DNA of 64,000 nt from Duganella sp. (GTDB lineage: Bacteria > Pseudomonadota > Gammaproteobacteria > Burkholderiales > Burkholderiaceae_D): positions 62,001 to 126,000 of the forward strand of contig JAMFSU010000009.1 of assembly GCA_026225475.1 (NCBI GenBank), read 5' to 3'. Each line of letters opens with the position of its first letter. Position 1 is the stretch's first letter. The position numbers were made by a program, and so were the translations under genes. The notes under the pieces are model-generated. The model made no database searches, was not told where the DNA came from, and saw only the letters and a program-made list of their open reading frames with translations. Positions 37,706 to 46,239 of the stretch are shown here, piece by piece.

Positions 37706-37753
37706 GCTCCTGGGTACTTTGCCATCGCTCAATATTCAGCAAATGCGCAACAA

Positions 37754-38122
37754 TTAAGCTGCTGGTGCTTCTGCGCGATTGCTCTTTGCAGCGTCTTCTT
37801 TCTGAACAGCCTTCAAGATAGGCGAAGGAGCAGTTTCGGCCTTCTTCATCTTGACTGTCAGGTGACGCAGCACGGCATCGTTGAACTTGAAGCCGGTTTC
37901 GATTTCGGCCAGAGTTTCGCCGTCAACTTCGATATTCAGGCAAACATAATGTGCTTTTGCCAGTTTTTGGATTTGGTACGCCAATTGACGACGACCCCAA
38001 TCTTCGACACGGTGAATCTTGCCGCCGCGTGCAGTAACGATGCCCTTGTAACGCTCGATCATCGCTGGAACTTGCTCGCTTTGATCCGGATGGACGATAA
38101 ATACGATTTCATAATGACGCAT
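37754..38122 (-). CDS. rpsF: 30S ribosomal protein S6
   Basis: A 122-residue S6, beginning [21 protein letters not shown], with [19 protein letters not shown] and [10 protein letters not shown], and an Ala/Lys-rich C-terminal tail. AAAGGAG seven bases before this ATG fixes the start; the frame remains open further upstream but without protein-like sequence. It is the first gene of the ribosomal operon and divergent from lexA. Confidence 0.97.
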   Translation of the reverse strand: MRHYEIVFIVHPDQSEQVPAMIERYKGIVTARGGKIHRVEDWGRRQLAYQIQKLAKAHYVCLNIEVDGETLAEIETGFKFNDAVLRHLTVKMKKAETAPSPILKAVQKEDAAKSNRAEAPAA

Positions 38123-38302
38123 GTAGACTCCTTTATGGACTATTAACAATTCGCCCACCTCGGCGTCAAGACGAGTGTGGGAACAGGAAAGCCGGCAATC
38201 ATACAACGGAAACGAAAAAACCTCAAGTGATTCAAGGATTTGCCACGCCTGACGCCACTCGCACACAACAGTGCAACGATGACACGGCGCCAATATTGCA
38301 GA

Positions 38303-38330
38303 TTGACACTGTTGGATAACTGTATAAAAA
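38303..38330 (+). promoter_or_regulatory. lexA promoter
   Basis: TTGACA at 38303-38308 is followed after 16 bases by TAAAAA (38325-38330), or after 14 by TATAAA. The -10 region overlaps the LexA box, which suits autorepression. Confidence 0.55.
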
Positions 38331-38335
38331 TACAG
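38320..38335 (+). promoter_or_regulatory. LexA-binding SOS box upstream of lexA
   Basis: CTGTATAAAAATACAG is a perfect CTGT-N8-ACAG operator, 51 bases before the lexA start codon. A second, degenerate box CTGTTCATGCACCCAG lies one base further at 38337-38352, recalling the two operators of E. coli lexA. Confidence 0.9.
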
Positions 38336-38386
38336 ACTGTTCATGCACCCAGCATCTCATCGCCTGATCCACCGCAGAAAGCCCAC

Positions 38387-39034
38387 ATGCTCAAACTGAC
38401 CGCTCGCCAAGAACAGATTCTGAATCTGATCAAAGACGCCATCAACAACACGGGCTTCCCACCGACGCGCGCAGAAATCGCCAACGAACTGGGCTTTCGC
38501 TCCGCCAACGCCGCCGAGGAACATCTGCAGGCATTGGCACGCAAAGGCGCGATCGAAATTTCCCCGGGCACTTCGCGCGGCATCCGTCTGCGTGATATGC
38601 CATACGGCAGCGGCCACCAGATGTCACTGCCCCACCCTGCCATCCTGCAATTGTCGCTGCCACTGGTTGGCCGCGTCGCCGCAGGCTCGCCAATTCTGGC
38701 GCAAGAGCATATTGAGAGCAATTACCAGGTCGATCCTGCACTGTTCTCGGCCAAACCTGATTACTTATTGAAGGTGCGCGGCATGTCGATGCGTGACGCC
38801 GGCATACTCGACGGCGATCTCCTAGCCATCAAAAAGACGGATCAAGCACGTAACGGCCAGATCGTGGTGGCCCGCATCGGTGACGATGTCACCGTCAAGC
38901 GCTATCGCAAAACCGGTTCACTGATTGAATTACTGCCGGAAAACCCCGACTTCAACATCATCAAGGTAGCGCCTGAGGAAGACAACTTTGCACTGGAAGG
39001 CCTAGCCGTCGGCCTGCTGCGCAGCTGGAACTAG
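38387..39034 (+). CDS. lexA: SOS-response repressor and self-cleaving protease LexA
   Basis: A 215-residue repressor. The N-terminal winged helix begins [19 protein letters not shown], with recognition segment [17 protein letters not shown]. The cleavage site is Ala-Gly in GRVAAGSP, and the serine-lysine dyad is in [15 protein letters not shown] and [17 protein letters not shown]. The start is set by homology; an in-frame ATG at 38240 would run through the operator. An intrinsic terminator follows. Confidence 0.97.
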   Translation: MLKLTARQEQILNLIKDAINNTGFPPTRAEIANELGFRSANAAEEHLQALARKGAIEISPGTSRGIRLRDMPYGSGHQMSLPHPAILQLSLPLVGRVAAGSPILAQEHIESNYQVDPALFSAKPDYLLKVRGMSMRDAGILDGDLLAIKKTDQARNGQIVVARIGDDVTVKRYRKTGSLIELLPENPDFNIIKVAPEEDNFALEGLAVGLLRSWN

Positions 39035-39071
39035 ACGCCACGCGCCCGCCTGGATCAGGCATTGCCGGCAT

Positions 39072-39097
39072 AGCCCGCTTAATAGCGGGCTTTTTTA
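39072..39097 (+). terminator. Intrinsic terminator of lexA
   Basis: AGCCCGC and GCGGGCT flank TTAATA, followed by TTTTTA. Confidence 0.93.
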
Positions 39098-39248
39098 CGT
39101 CTGTTTGGGCAATTAAAACGGCCATTGCGACATATGATAAGCGCAGTTTATTGTGCCAGCGGTCCGGCCTGCCTTCGGCCAGCCGGAGCAAATGCCGCCC
39201 CGACGCGTATGCATGCACAGCAAGATGCCGATTAAGTTAAGGATTTCC

Positions 39249-41228
39249 ATGTCGACCCGCAGCAGCAAGAAAACAGCCAGCCATGGCCCCTCTCATCATA
39301 TCAACGACCTGCTGGCAGTACGCGAATGCCTGACTTTGCTCGATGACCACAAAGTACCCGAGGCCAAGGTGCTGTGCGGCGAGGTGCTCAAGCGCGCGCC
39401 CCATTTGGTGTTCGCCAACCAGGCCTGGGGCCTGATAATGATGCGCGAAAACAATTACAGCGCCGCTGAAACGGCATTTCGCAAGGCCATCAAAACCGAT
39501 CCGGAAAATTCAGAATATCTTTCCAATCTAGCAACTTCCTTGCTCAAGCAGGACCGCATCGATGACGCCATTGCCGCCTATGAAGCATCGCTGAAGTACG
39601 ACAGCGAAAACAAGGATGCGCGCGTCGGCCTAGCCAATGCCTTGCACGAAAAAGACGATCCGCAAGCCTCTATCGCGTATTTTGAAGATGCAGTCAAGCG
39701 TGCCCCCGACGCCGCCGGCCCACTCTCGCACCTGGGTAAGGCATTGATTGACGCGCACAAATACAAGGAAGCAGTGGCAACCCTGCTGCAAGCGCTGCAA
39801 TTGCAGATCAATTTTGCGCCGGCCCACACCAATCTGGGCATTGCCTTCCAGGAAATGAAAATGCTCGACGATGCGATCGAGTGCCACAAGACAGCTTTGT
39901 TGCTCGATCCAACTGATATATATGCGCACAACAAGATGGCCGACACTTACCTCTTGCGCAAGGAATATGATCAGGCTAACGCCCATTACCAACAAGTCAT
40001 CGATCTGAACCCCAAGGATCCCAACAGCTACGCCAAGCTGGGCTCCAGCTACGCCACCTATCAGGACCGCTACGATGACGCCCTGACTATGTTCAACAAG
40101 GCGCTGGAACTCGATCCGCAACATGCCGCCACCCACAACAATGCCGGTGCAGCAATGTTCGATCACGGCGATATTGCCCCGGCTTTGGCGCATTTTGAAC
40201 AGGCGATTGCGCTCCGCCCCAACTATTTGACAGCAGTTCACAACCTAGCCCTGATCCAATTACTCCAAGGCAAGTTAAAAGATGGCTGGCGCAATCACGA
40301 GAGCCGCTTGCAGGTCAAAGAACGACGCGAAGTCTATACCGTGATCCACAAGCTGTTTGCGCTGATTCCAAAATGGGATGGCGTGGCGTCACTCGAAGGC
40401 AAATATATCCTGCTAATGCATGAGCAAGGCTTTGGCGACAGCATCCAGTTTGTGCGCTATGTGCACCTACTGCTAGCGCGTGGCGCCCGCGTGGCGCTGC
40501 ACGTCAAAGATCCGCTGGCGCGCCTGTTCCGCAGCGTCTCTGATCAGGTCACACTGGTGCGCGAGAGCGACCCGCTACCAAAATGCGACTATGCCTATGT
40601 ATTGATGAGCTTGCCACATGCGCTCGGCACAGATCGCGTGGAAGACATCCCCGCCTATTCCGCTTATTTATCAGCAGAACCGGCCGAGCAAGCCAAATGG
40701 GCCGGCAAACTCGATCAATTGGCGCGCAATCCTGACGATTTACGGGTCGGCCTGGTCTGGGCGGGCAATCCGGAACACAGCAATGACCGGCGCCGCTCGC
40801 TGGCGCTCAACACGCTGACTAAATTATTCAAAATTCCGGGGATACAGTTTTTCTCGCTGCAAAAAGGCGAACCCGTGGCTGAACTGCACAAATTGCCGGC
40901 GGGATTGCCGATACACAACATCGGCGAACAGTTTGATGACTTTGCAGACACTGCGGCCGCCATGGCAAATCTGGATCTGGTCATCAGCGTCGATACCTCG
41001 GTAGTGCATCTGGCTGGCGCGCTAGGCGTGCGCACCTGGACTTTACTTCCCCATACCCCAGACTGGCGCTGGCTGACCGACCGCGAAGACTCGCCCTGGT
41101 ACCCGAATATGCAATTATTCCGCCAGCCAGCGCGCGGCGACTGGAGCAGCGTCATTAATAAAGTGGCAATGCAATTACCTCTCCTGCGCGAGAAAAAGAG
41201 ACAAACAGGCATTGAATCAAGCACTTAA
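39249..41228 (+). CDS. TPR protein with GT9-like glycosyltransferase domain, candidate flagellin glycosyltransferase
   Basis: A 659-residue protein. Residues of about 55-345 form eight or so tetratricopeptide repeats (for example NSEYLSNLATSLLKQDRIDD and PAHTNLGIAFQEMKMLDDAI). From about 375 a glycosyltransferase-B-like domain follows, with LLMHEQGFGDSIQFVRYVHL and DLVISVDTSVVHLAGALG, as in TPR proteins related to heptosyltransferases. TPR-glycosyltransferase fusions are known to modify proteins, and this gene ends 297 bases before flagellin, so flagellin is the obvious candidate target. AAGGA lies six bases before the chosen ATG; earlier in-frame starts lack one. Substrate and sugar are unknown. 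Confidence 0.8.
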   Translation: MSTRSSKKTASHGPSHHINDLLAVRECLTLLDDHKVPEAKVLCGEVLKRAPHLVFANQAWGLIMMRENNYSAAETAFRKAIKTDPENSEYLSNLATSLLKQDRIDDAIAAYEASLKYDSENKDARVGLANALHEKDDPQASIAYFEDAVKRAPDAAGPLSHLGKALIDAHKYKEAVATLLQALQLQINFAPAHTNLGIAFQEMKMLDDAIECHKTALLLDPTDIYAHNKMADTYLLRKEYDQANAHYQQVIDLNPKDPNSYAKLGSSYATYQDRYDDALTMFNKALELDPQHAATHNNAGAAMFDHGDIAPALAHFEQAIALRPNYLTAVHNLALIQLLQGKLKDGWRNHESRLQVKERREVYTVIHKLFALIPKWDGVASLEGKYILLMHEQGFGDSIQFVRYVHLLLARGARVALHVKDPLARLFRSVSDQVTLVRESDPLPKCDYAYVLMSLPHALGTDRVEDIPAYSAYLSAEPAEQAKWAGKLDQLARNPDDLRVGLVWAGNPEHSNDRRRSLALNTLTKLFKIPGIQFFSLQKGEPVAELHKLPAGLPIHNIGEQFDDFADTAAAMANLDLVISVDTSVVHLAGALGVRTWTLLPHTPDWRWLTDREDSPWYPNMQLFRQPARGDWSSVINKVAMQLPLLREKKRQTGIESST

Positions 41229-41297
41229 CGCGTACGAACGTATTGCATAGCAACAAACAATATTGCTAAAAAACCCTACTTTTACAAAATACGCTAC

Positions 41298-41324
41298 TAA
41301 AGTTTTCCCCAAATGCGTCGAAAT
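41298..41324 (+). promoter_or_regulatory. Sigma-28 promoter, distal, upstream of fliC
   Basis: TAAAGTTT (perfect -35) is followed after 11 bases by GTCGAAAT, which matches five of eight positions of GCCGATAA. The predicted leader is about 195 bases. Confidence 0.65.
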
Positions 41325-41398
41325 ATAGGTTGCTTGACGTTAAAGAAGCACGAGGTTTAGGTCGGACAGCACTGGAAAAAATTTTTTGACAAAAACAT

Positions 41399-41425
41399 TA
41401 AACTTTTTCCGATACCGTCCGATAT
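41399..41425 (+). promoter_or_regulatory. Sigma-28 promoter, proximal, upstream of fliC
   Basis: TAAACTTT (seven of eight) is followed after 11 bases by TCCGATAT (six of eight), about 100 bases before the flagellin ATG. This is the better -10 of the two. Confidence 0.75.
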
Positions 41426-41525
41426 AGCAAATAACAGCGGTTTGAAAGCCTGAGGCTCTAGGTAAAAACCAAAGTTATGAAACTGAAACTCGGATCTATC
41501 GGCCTCAAATCTTAGGAGAATTAAC

Positions 41526-42614
41526 ATGCCATCAGTCATTAATACCAATATCCCGTCGCTGAACACGCAACGGAACCTGAATTCGTCGCAAGCTTCGTTG
41601 AACACTTCGATCCAACGTCTGTCGTCCGGTCTGCGCGTCAACAGCGCAAAGGACGATGCTGCGGGCCTGGCAATTGCCGACCGTATGAATGCACAGATCA
41701 AGGGTCTGGCCGTGGCGCAACGTAACGCCAACGACGGTATCTCCCTGGCGCAAACCGCTGAAGGTGCGTTGAGCACTGTGACAGACAACCTGCAACGTAT
41801 GCGTGAGTTGGCTGTTCAGGCTTCCAACGGTTCCAACAGCGCCCAAGACCGCAAGACACTGAACGACGAATACAGCCAACTGTCCGGCGAAGTCTTCCGC
41901 GTCCTGAACGGCACAACATTCAACGGCCAAAACCTGTTCACAGGTATCAGCCAAGGCGCAAGCGCCGGTGTTGGTTCCGACAAGCTGCACGCTTCGGCAT
42001 CGTTGACACTGACTTTCCAAGTCGGCGCCAACGTAGTCGACAACAAGCTCAACGATCAAATCAGCATCTCGCTGTCCGATCTGTCGAACGACTCGACCAT
42101 GGCGAAAGTCATTGGCACCAGCGCCAGCGGTCTGGTTGGTCTGGGTGACACAACCAAGGTTGATGCTGCTCAAGTTACCTTCACATCGGCCAAGGCAGCA
42201 CTGGACCAATTGTTCTCGACTGGCTCGACACTGACTTCGAGCGCACTGGCAGCTTCGGCTGTGATGCTGCAAAAGTCGATCGATACTGCCAAGCTGTCGC
42301 TGGACAAAGCAATCGCAGAGCCATCGGCACAAAGCGATGCGCAAAAAGCGATCAAGAACCTGGACCAAGCCATCAACCTGGTGTCGTCCAAGCGCGCCGA
42401 GTTCGGTGCAGTTCAAAACCGCTTCAGCGCCGTTATCAGCAACTTGCAAATTTCGAGCGAAAACATCACTTCGTCGCGCAGCCGCATCATGGACGCCGAC
42501 TACGCTTCCGAAACTGCTGCACTGACACGTTCGCAAATTCTGCAACAAGCTGGTACTGCGATGCTGTCGCAAGCCAACTCGTCGCCGCAAAGCGTGCTGT
42601 CGCTGTTGAAGTAG
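41526..42614 (+). CDS. fliC: Flagellin
   Basis: A 362-residue filament subunit. The N-terminal D0/D1 region (INTNIPSLNTQRNLNSSQ, RLSSGLRVNSAKDDAAGLAI, LQRMRELAVQASNG) and the C-terminal region (SRIMDADYASETAALTRSQI, ending SVLSLLK) are fully conserved. The exposed middle is short (about residues 145-275) and rich in Ser, Thr and Ala, suitable for O-glycosylation. AGGAGAATTAAC precedes the ATG. It is exported without a cleaved signal by the flagellar machinery, with FliS as chaperone encoded downstream. Sigma-28 promoters lie upstream. Confidence 0.98.
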   Translation: MPSVINTNIPSLNTQRNLNSSQASLNTSIQRLSSGLRVNSAKDDAAGLAIADRMNAQIKGLAVAQRNANDGISLAQTAEGALSTVTDNLQRMRELAVQASNGSNSAQDRKTLNDEYSQLSGEVFRVLNGTTFNGQNLFTGISQGASAGVGSDKLHASASLTLTFQVGANVVDNKLNDQISISLSDLSNDSTMAKVIGTSASGLVGLGDTTKVDAAQVTFTSAKAALDQLFSTGSTLTSSALAASAVMLQKSIDTAKLSLDKAIAEPSAQSDAQKAIKNLDQAINLVSSKRAEFGAVQNRFSAVISNLQISSENITSSRSRIMDADYASETAALTRSQILQQAGTAMLSQANSSPQSVLSLLK

Positions 42615-42638
42615 TCTTAAGAGCTAGGTAGGATGAGG

Positions 42639-42668
42639 TGCGGAGGATATCTTGATATTCTCCGCACA
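42639..42668 (+). other. Hairpin between fliC and flaG
   Basis: GTGCGGAGGATAT and ATATTCTCCGCAC pair around CTTG with one G-U pair. There is no T tract, so it is more likely an mRNA processing or stability element, or a leaky stop, after the abundant flagellin message. Confidence 0.6.
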
Positions 42669-42692
42669 TTCATGTGAGAGAGGAGCAACACT

Positions 42693-43043
42693 ATGTCGGT
42701 TTCCCCATTAAATATTACTGCTGCTGGTGACTCTGGCGCCTATCCGCAGTTACAACCAGCGGCTAATCGACCTGACCCGGTAGTGACTACTGGTGCCCCA
42801 GTGCAACCTCGCCGTGCCACTGAGAGTGAAATCTCGGCTGCAGTTGATGCACTCAATGACTTTGCCCGCAAGAATGCCTCGACGCTGGATTTTTCGCGCG
42901 ATGAAGAAACAGGCAAGACCATTATTAAGGTCGTCGATACCTCAACCGATACCGTGATTCGCCAGATTCCTAGCGAAGAAGCGATTTCGATTGCAAAATC
43001 GATCGATAAAATGCAAGGTGTTCTGATCAACCATACTGCTTGA
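42693..43043 (+). CDS. flaG: Flagellar protein FlaG
   Basis: A 116-residue FlaG-family protein. The N-terminal 45 residues are variable, then ISAAVDALNDFARKNASTLDFSRDEETGKTIIKVVDTSTDTVIRQIPSEEAISIAKSIDKM forms the conserved domain. FlaG affects filament length in several bacteria by an unclear mechanism. It lies between fliC and fliD, its usual place. AGAGGAGCAACACT precedes the ATG. Confidence 0.93.
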   Translation: MSVSPLNITAAGDSGAYPQLQPAANRPDPVVTTGAPVQPRRATESEISAAVDALNDFARKNASTLDFSRDEETGKTIIKVVDTSTDTVIRQIPSEEAISIAKSIDKMQGVLINHTA

Positions 43044-43285
43044 GTCTGCTATGAACTGTTGGAGATCCTGAGTCGTCATTGGCACCGCCCATGATATATT
43101 CTTCCCCGATAGTTCATAACAGATTTGAGTTTCCGCTGACGGCGGCCCGCCCAGACCATCTCAGGAGTTGAAATTTTCGGCTTGATTCCAGTTTTCAAGT
43201 GATTGTTGACCGCTCTGATAACTGCTCTGATTCTGGCCCTGTCATATAGTATTACGCGCCAAGCGCATCGCATTCAGGAGCACAC

Positions 43286-45358
43286 ATGGCCACCTCCACA
43301 GGGACCGTAACATCGTCGGCCGGCCCCCTTGACGTTGGGGGTTTGGTCTCCAAGCTGATGACCGCAGAGGGTACTGCGCTTACGCCCTTGACCAAGCAGG
43401 CTAGCAGCTATAACAGCCTGATTTCGGCATATGGCACGCTCAAGAGCACGCTGTCGACCTATCAAACTGCGATCGACGGCCTCAACACCAGTAACTTCAG
43501 TGCGCAAAAAGCCACCCTGGTCAACAGCGGTACCGGCACGTCGCTGACTACCGATCCACTGACCGCCGAAGTCAATACCGACAACAGCAACAAGGTGTTG
43601 GCGCAAAAACTGCAATCGACAGCCGTCGCCAGTACTGCCATGTTCAACGCCGGCGACTCGCTGGCCGTAAAGATCGGCAAAGGCGCACCCAAATTCATTA
43701 CGCTGGAAAAGAATTCCTCGCTGACCGACCTGCGCGATGCCATCAACGCTGCCAAGGCAGGCGTATCGGCTAGCATTACCAATGACAGCAGCGGCAGCCA
43801 TCTGGTGCTGGAGTCGAATACCGGCGGCGCCGCTGGCACCATCAAGATTCAAGCCAATAATTCGCTGGCCGGCCTGGCCTACGATCCCTCGCTGCCGAAC
43901 CCCAGCAGCATGAGCCAGATTCAAGGCCCGCGCGATGCTTCCGCCGCCACCTCGGGCAGTTACAACGTGTCCGTGCAGCAACTGGCGCAGGCGCAAAAGA
44001 TCAGTTCGTCCGGCTTCGCCGACGATGCCTCATTCGAAACCGGCATCCTGGCAATCAAGACAGGCAAAGGCGCGACCAATGTCATCAAGCCACTGTCCAA
44101 TACCCTTTCCGGCATTCGCGATGCCATCAATACCAGCGATGCTGGTGTAACCGCGTCGCTGGTCAGTGACGGCAAATTGTCGCACCTGGTGATCGCCTCC
44201 AAGGAAACCGGCGCCGACAACGCCATTCGTGTCAGCGGCACTGGCAGCTATGCCGCGCTCAGCTTTGATCCTAGCGGTAAATTCAGCTCGACCGAAGTTG
44301 CCCCCGGCAAGGTTTTTGATGCTGGTGCGGGTGGGCTAAGCCTCACCGTCGACGGCACCGCTACCGATGTCCCATTGAGTGCCGGCGGCATGACGCTGGC
44401 CGGTGTCAGCGATGCCATCAATGCCGCCAAGCTCGGTGTCACCGCCAGTGTCAGCAATGATGGCAGCAACGACCATTTGGTATTGAGCGCCACCGGCGAC
44501 AAAAGCGGCAGCGCCATCGCACTCAATGGCAGCGGCAGCTTTTCCGGTCTGTCCGGCAGCAGCATGGGCCAGATGACGGCCGGGCAAGATGCCAAGTTGA
44601 GCATCGACGGCGTCGCCGTCACCAGTGCCACCAATAAGGTCTCGGATGCGATTTCCGGCATGACGCTGAACCTGACCAAAACCACCAATGCGTCAGACAA
44701 CTTCACGCTCAATGTCGCCAATGACACCACCGGCGTGACCGCTACGGCCAATACCTTCATCACCGCCTACAACACGCTGGCCAAGGCTGTGGCCGGCATG
44801 ACGCAACAAACGCCATCGACCCAACTGGGCAAAGCCAGTAGCTCCTCGCCACTGGCCAGTGAGACTGCCGTACAAAGCATGATGTCGCAAATGCGCAATG
44901 CCTTATTCACGACAGTCAAGGGCGGCAATGGTATTTCCTCACTGTCGGACATCGGCATTTCGGTGCAAAAGGACGGCACCCTGGCGCTTGATGCAGGCAA
45001 ACTGTCGAAGGCAGTCGAAGGCAATTTTGCCGGCCTGACCAATCTGTTCACAGCGACACCGGGTGTCGATGAAGACGGCAAACCGATTGCCGACGGCAAC
45101 ACCGGCGTGCTGACCCATTTACAAAGTATGGTAAAGGGCTTTCTGGCCGATGGCGGTATCATTGACTCCAAGACCAAAGGCTTGCAAGCTAGTCTGAAGA
45201 TCAATGCCGATCGTCAGACTGCCATCAACAGCCGTTTGAGCAACACGCAAGACCGTTATACCAATCAGTTCAATTCGCTCAATACCACGTTGGCTAGCAT
45301 GACCGCCACACAGAGCTATTTGTCGCAGCAATTGGCCAACTTGCCAAAAAATTCGTAG
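43286..45358 (+). CDS. fliD: Flagellar filament cap protein, enlarged
   Basis: A 690-residue HAP2 cap protein that folds flagellin at the filament tip. Conserved N-terminal (GPLDVGGLVSKLMTAEGTALTPLTKQ) and C-terminal (LQASLKINADRQTAINSRL and TLASMTATQSYLSQQLANL) coiled regions are present. Typical FliD is about 450-500 residues. The extra length comes from a roughly 70-residue unit present three times (about 120-190, 249-317, 344-414), each with a variant of LTDLRDAINAAKAGVSAS and SHLVLES. CAGGAGCACAC precedes the ATG. Confidence 0.95.
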   Translation: MATSTGTVTSSAGPLDVGGLVSKLMTAEGTALTPLTKQASSYNSLISAYGTLKSTLSTYQTAIDGLNTSNFSAQKATLVNSGTGTSLTTDPLTAEVNTDNSNKVLAQKLQSTAVASTAMFNAGDSLAVKIGKGAPKFITLEKNSSLTDLRDAINAAKAGVSASITNDSSGSHLVLESNTGGAAGTIKIQANNSLAGLAYDPSLPNPSSMSQIQGPRDASAATSGSYNVSVQQLAQAQKISSSGFADDASFETGILAIKTGKGATNVIKPLSNTLSGIRDAINTSDAGVTASLVSDGKLSHLVIASKETGADNAIRVSGTGSYAALSFDPSGKFSSTEVAPGKVFDAGAGGLSLTVDGTATDVPLSAGGMTLAGVSDAINAAKLGVTASVSNDGSNDHLVLSATGDKSGSAIALNGSGSFSGLSGSSMGQMTAGQDAKLSIDGVAVTSATNKVSDAISGMTLNLTKTTNASDNFTLNVANDTTGVTATANTFITAYNTLAKAVAGMTQQTPSTQLGKASSSSPLASETAVQSMMSQMRNALFTTVKGGNGISSLSDIGISVQKDGTLALDAGKLSKAVEGNFAGLTNLFTATPGVDEDGKPIADGNTGVLTHLQSMVKGFLADGGIIDSKTKGLQASLKINADRQTAINSRLSNTQDRYTNQFNSLNTTLASMTATQSYLSQQLANLPKNS

Positions 45359-45396
45359 CCTTAGCTAACCGTTAAGTCGAGCACAGGAGAAGCAAA

Positions 45397-45840
45397 ATGT
45401 TCGGGTCCATGCCGCAAGGCGCCAATGCTTATGCCAATATCGGAGTCGAGACCGGCGTACTGGCTGCCAGTCCACACAAGCTCATCACGATGTTATTCGA
45501 TGGTGCGCTGGTGGCCATTGCCATGGGCCAGAAATACATGAAAGCTGGCGACATCAAGAACAAAGGCGAGTCGATCACCAAGGCTATCCTAATTATCGAA
45601 AGCGGTCTGCGCGCCAGCCTCAACAAGAATGTCGGTGGCGAGCTGACCGGCAATCTGGACGCCTTGTACGAATACATGGCGCGCCGCCTGTTCGTGGCCA
45701 ATGTAGAAAACACGCCAGAGCCGCTCGATGAAGTCCATGCACTGCTCGAAGATATCCGCAGTTCCTGGGAAGGCATCGGCGGCGAAGTCGCCAAATTGGC
45801 CCAGCAACAGGCCGACGCACGAGCACAAGCAGCCGCATAA
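45397..45840 (+). CDS. fliS: Flagellin export chaperone
   Basis: A 147-residue helical chaperone that binds the flagellin C-terminus and prevents premature polymerisation. ANAYANIGVETGVLAASPHKLITMLFDGAL and LDALYEYMARRLFVANVEN are typical. ACAGGAGAAGCAAA precedes the ATG. It lies between fliD and fliT in one operon. Confidence 0.95.
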   Translation: MFGSMPQGANAYANIGVETGVLAASPHKLITMLFDGALVAIAMGQKYMKAGDIKNKGESITKAILIIESGLRASLNKNVGGELTGNLDALYEYMARRLFVANVENTPEPLDEVHALLEDIRSSWEGIGGEVAKLAQQQADARAQAAA

Positions 45841-45901
45841 AATTGTCAGGTGGCAGCAGCCGCTGGCAATACCTACAAATCGCAACGCGAAAGCAAAAAT
45901 A

Positions 45902-46237
45902 ATGGATGGTGCAGAAGTCATCTCCCTTTACGAATCGGTCGCCGACTTGACCGATCAGATGCTGGCGGCCGCCCGTCAGGAAGATTGGGATCTGTTGTCG
46001 AGACTGGAATCGGATTGCGCGCACGTCGTCAATGTGCTGAAGCAAAATGAGGCCAGCGTGCGCTTGAGCGACGACCGTCGTGATCGCAAGATCGCCATCC
46101 TCAAGAAGATCCTGGAAGACGATCGGGATATCCGCAACCTGACCGATCCTGGCCTGCAAAAACTGTCAGCCTTGATCAAAAACACCAGCACTGAGCGCAA
46201 ACTGGCTAACGCCTACGGCACCAATCCGCGAGGCTAG
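45902..46237 (+). CDS. fliT: Flagellar protein FliT (FliD chaperone)
   Basis: A 111-residue small helical protein placed where FliT is found. VISLYESVADLTDQMLAAARQEDWDLLSRLESDCAHVVNVLK matches the family. FliT chaperones the cap FliD and in enterobacteria represses FlhDC. The start MDGAEVISLY is chosen over an in-frame ATG inside fliS. It ends two bases before the GTG of the fliK-like gene. Confidence 0.85.
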   Translation: MDGAEVISLYESVADLTDQMLAAARQEDWDLLSRLESDCAHVVNVLKQNEASVRLSDDRRDRKIAILKKILEDDRDIRNLTDPGLQKLSALIKNTSTERKLANAYGTNPRG

Positions 46238-46239
46238 GC

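Noticed and set aside
38240..38386. Longer LexA with an N-terminal extension
   Set aside because: The extension would be encoded by the promoter and the LexA operator, and LexA proteins begin at MLKLTARQ.
41532..42590. Long minus-strand frame opposite fliC, Arg/Gln/Val-rich
   Set aside because: It is an antisense artefact of flagellin codon use; the sense frame is an unmistakable flagellin.
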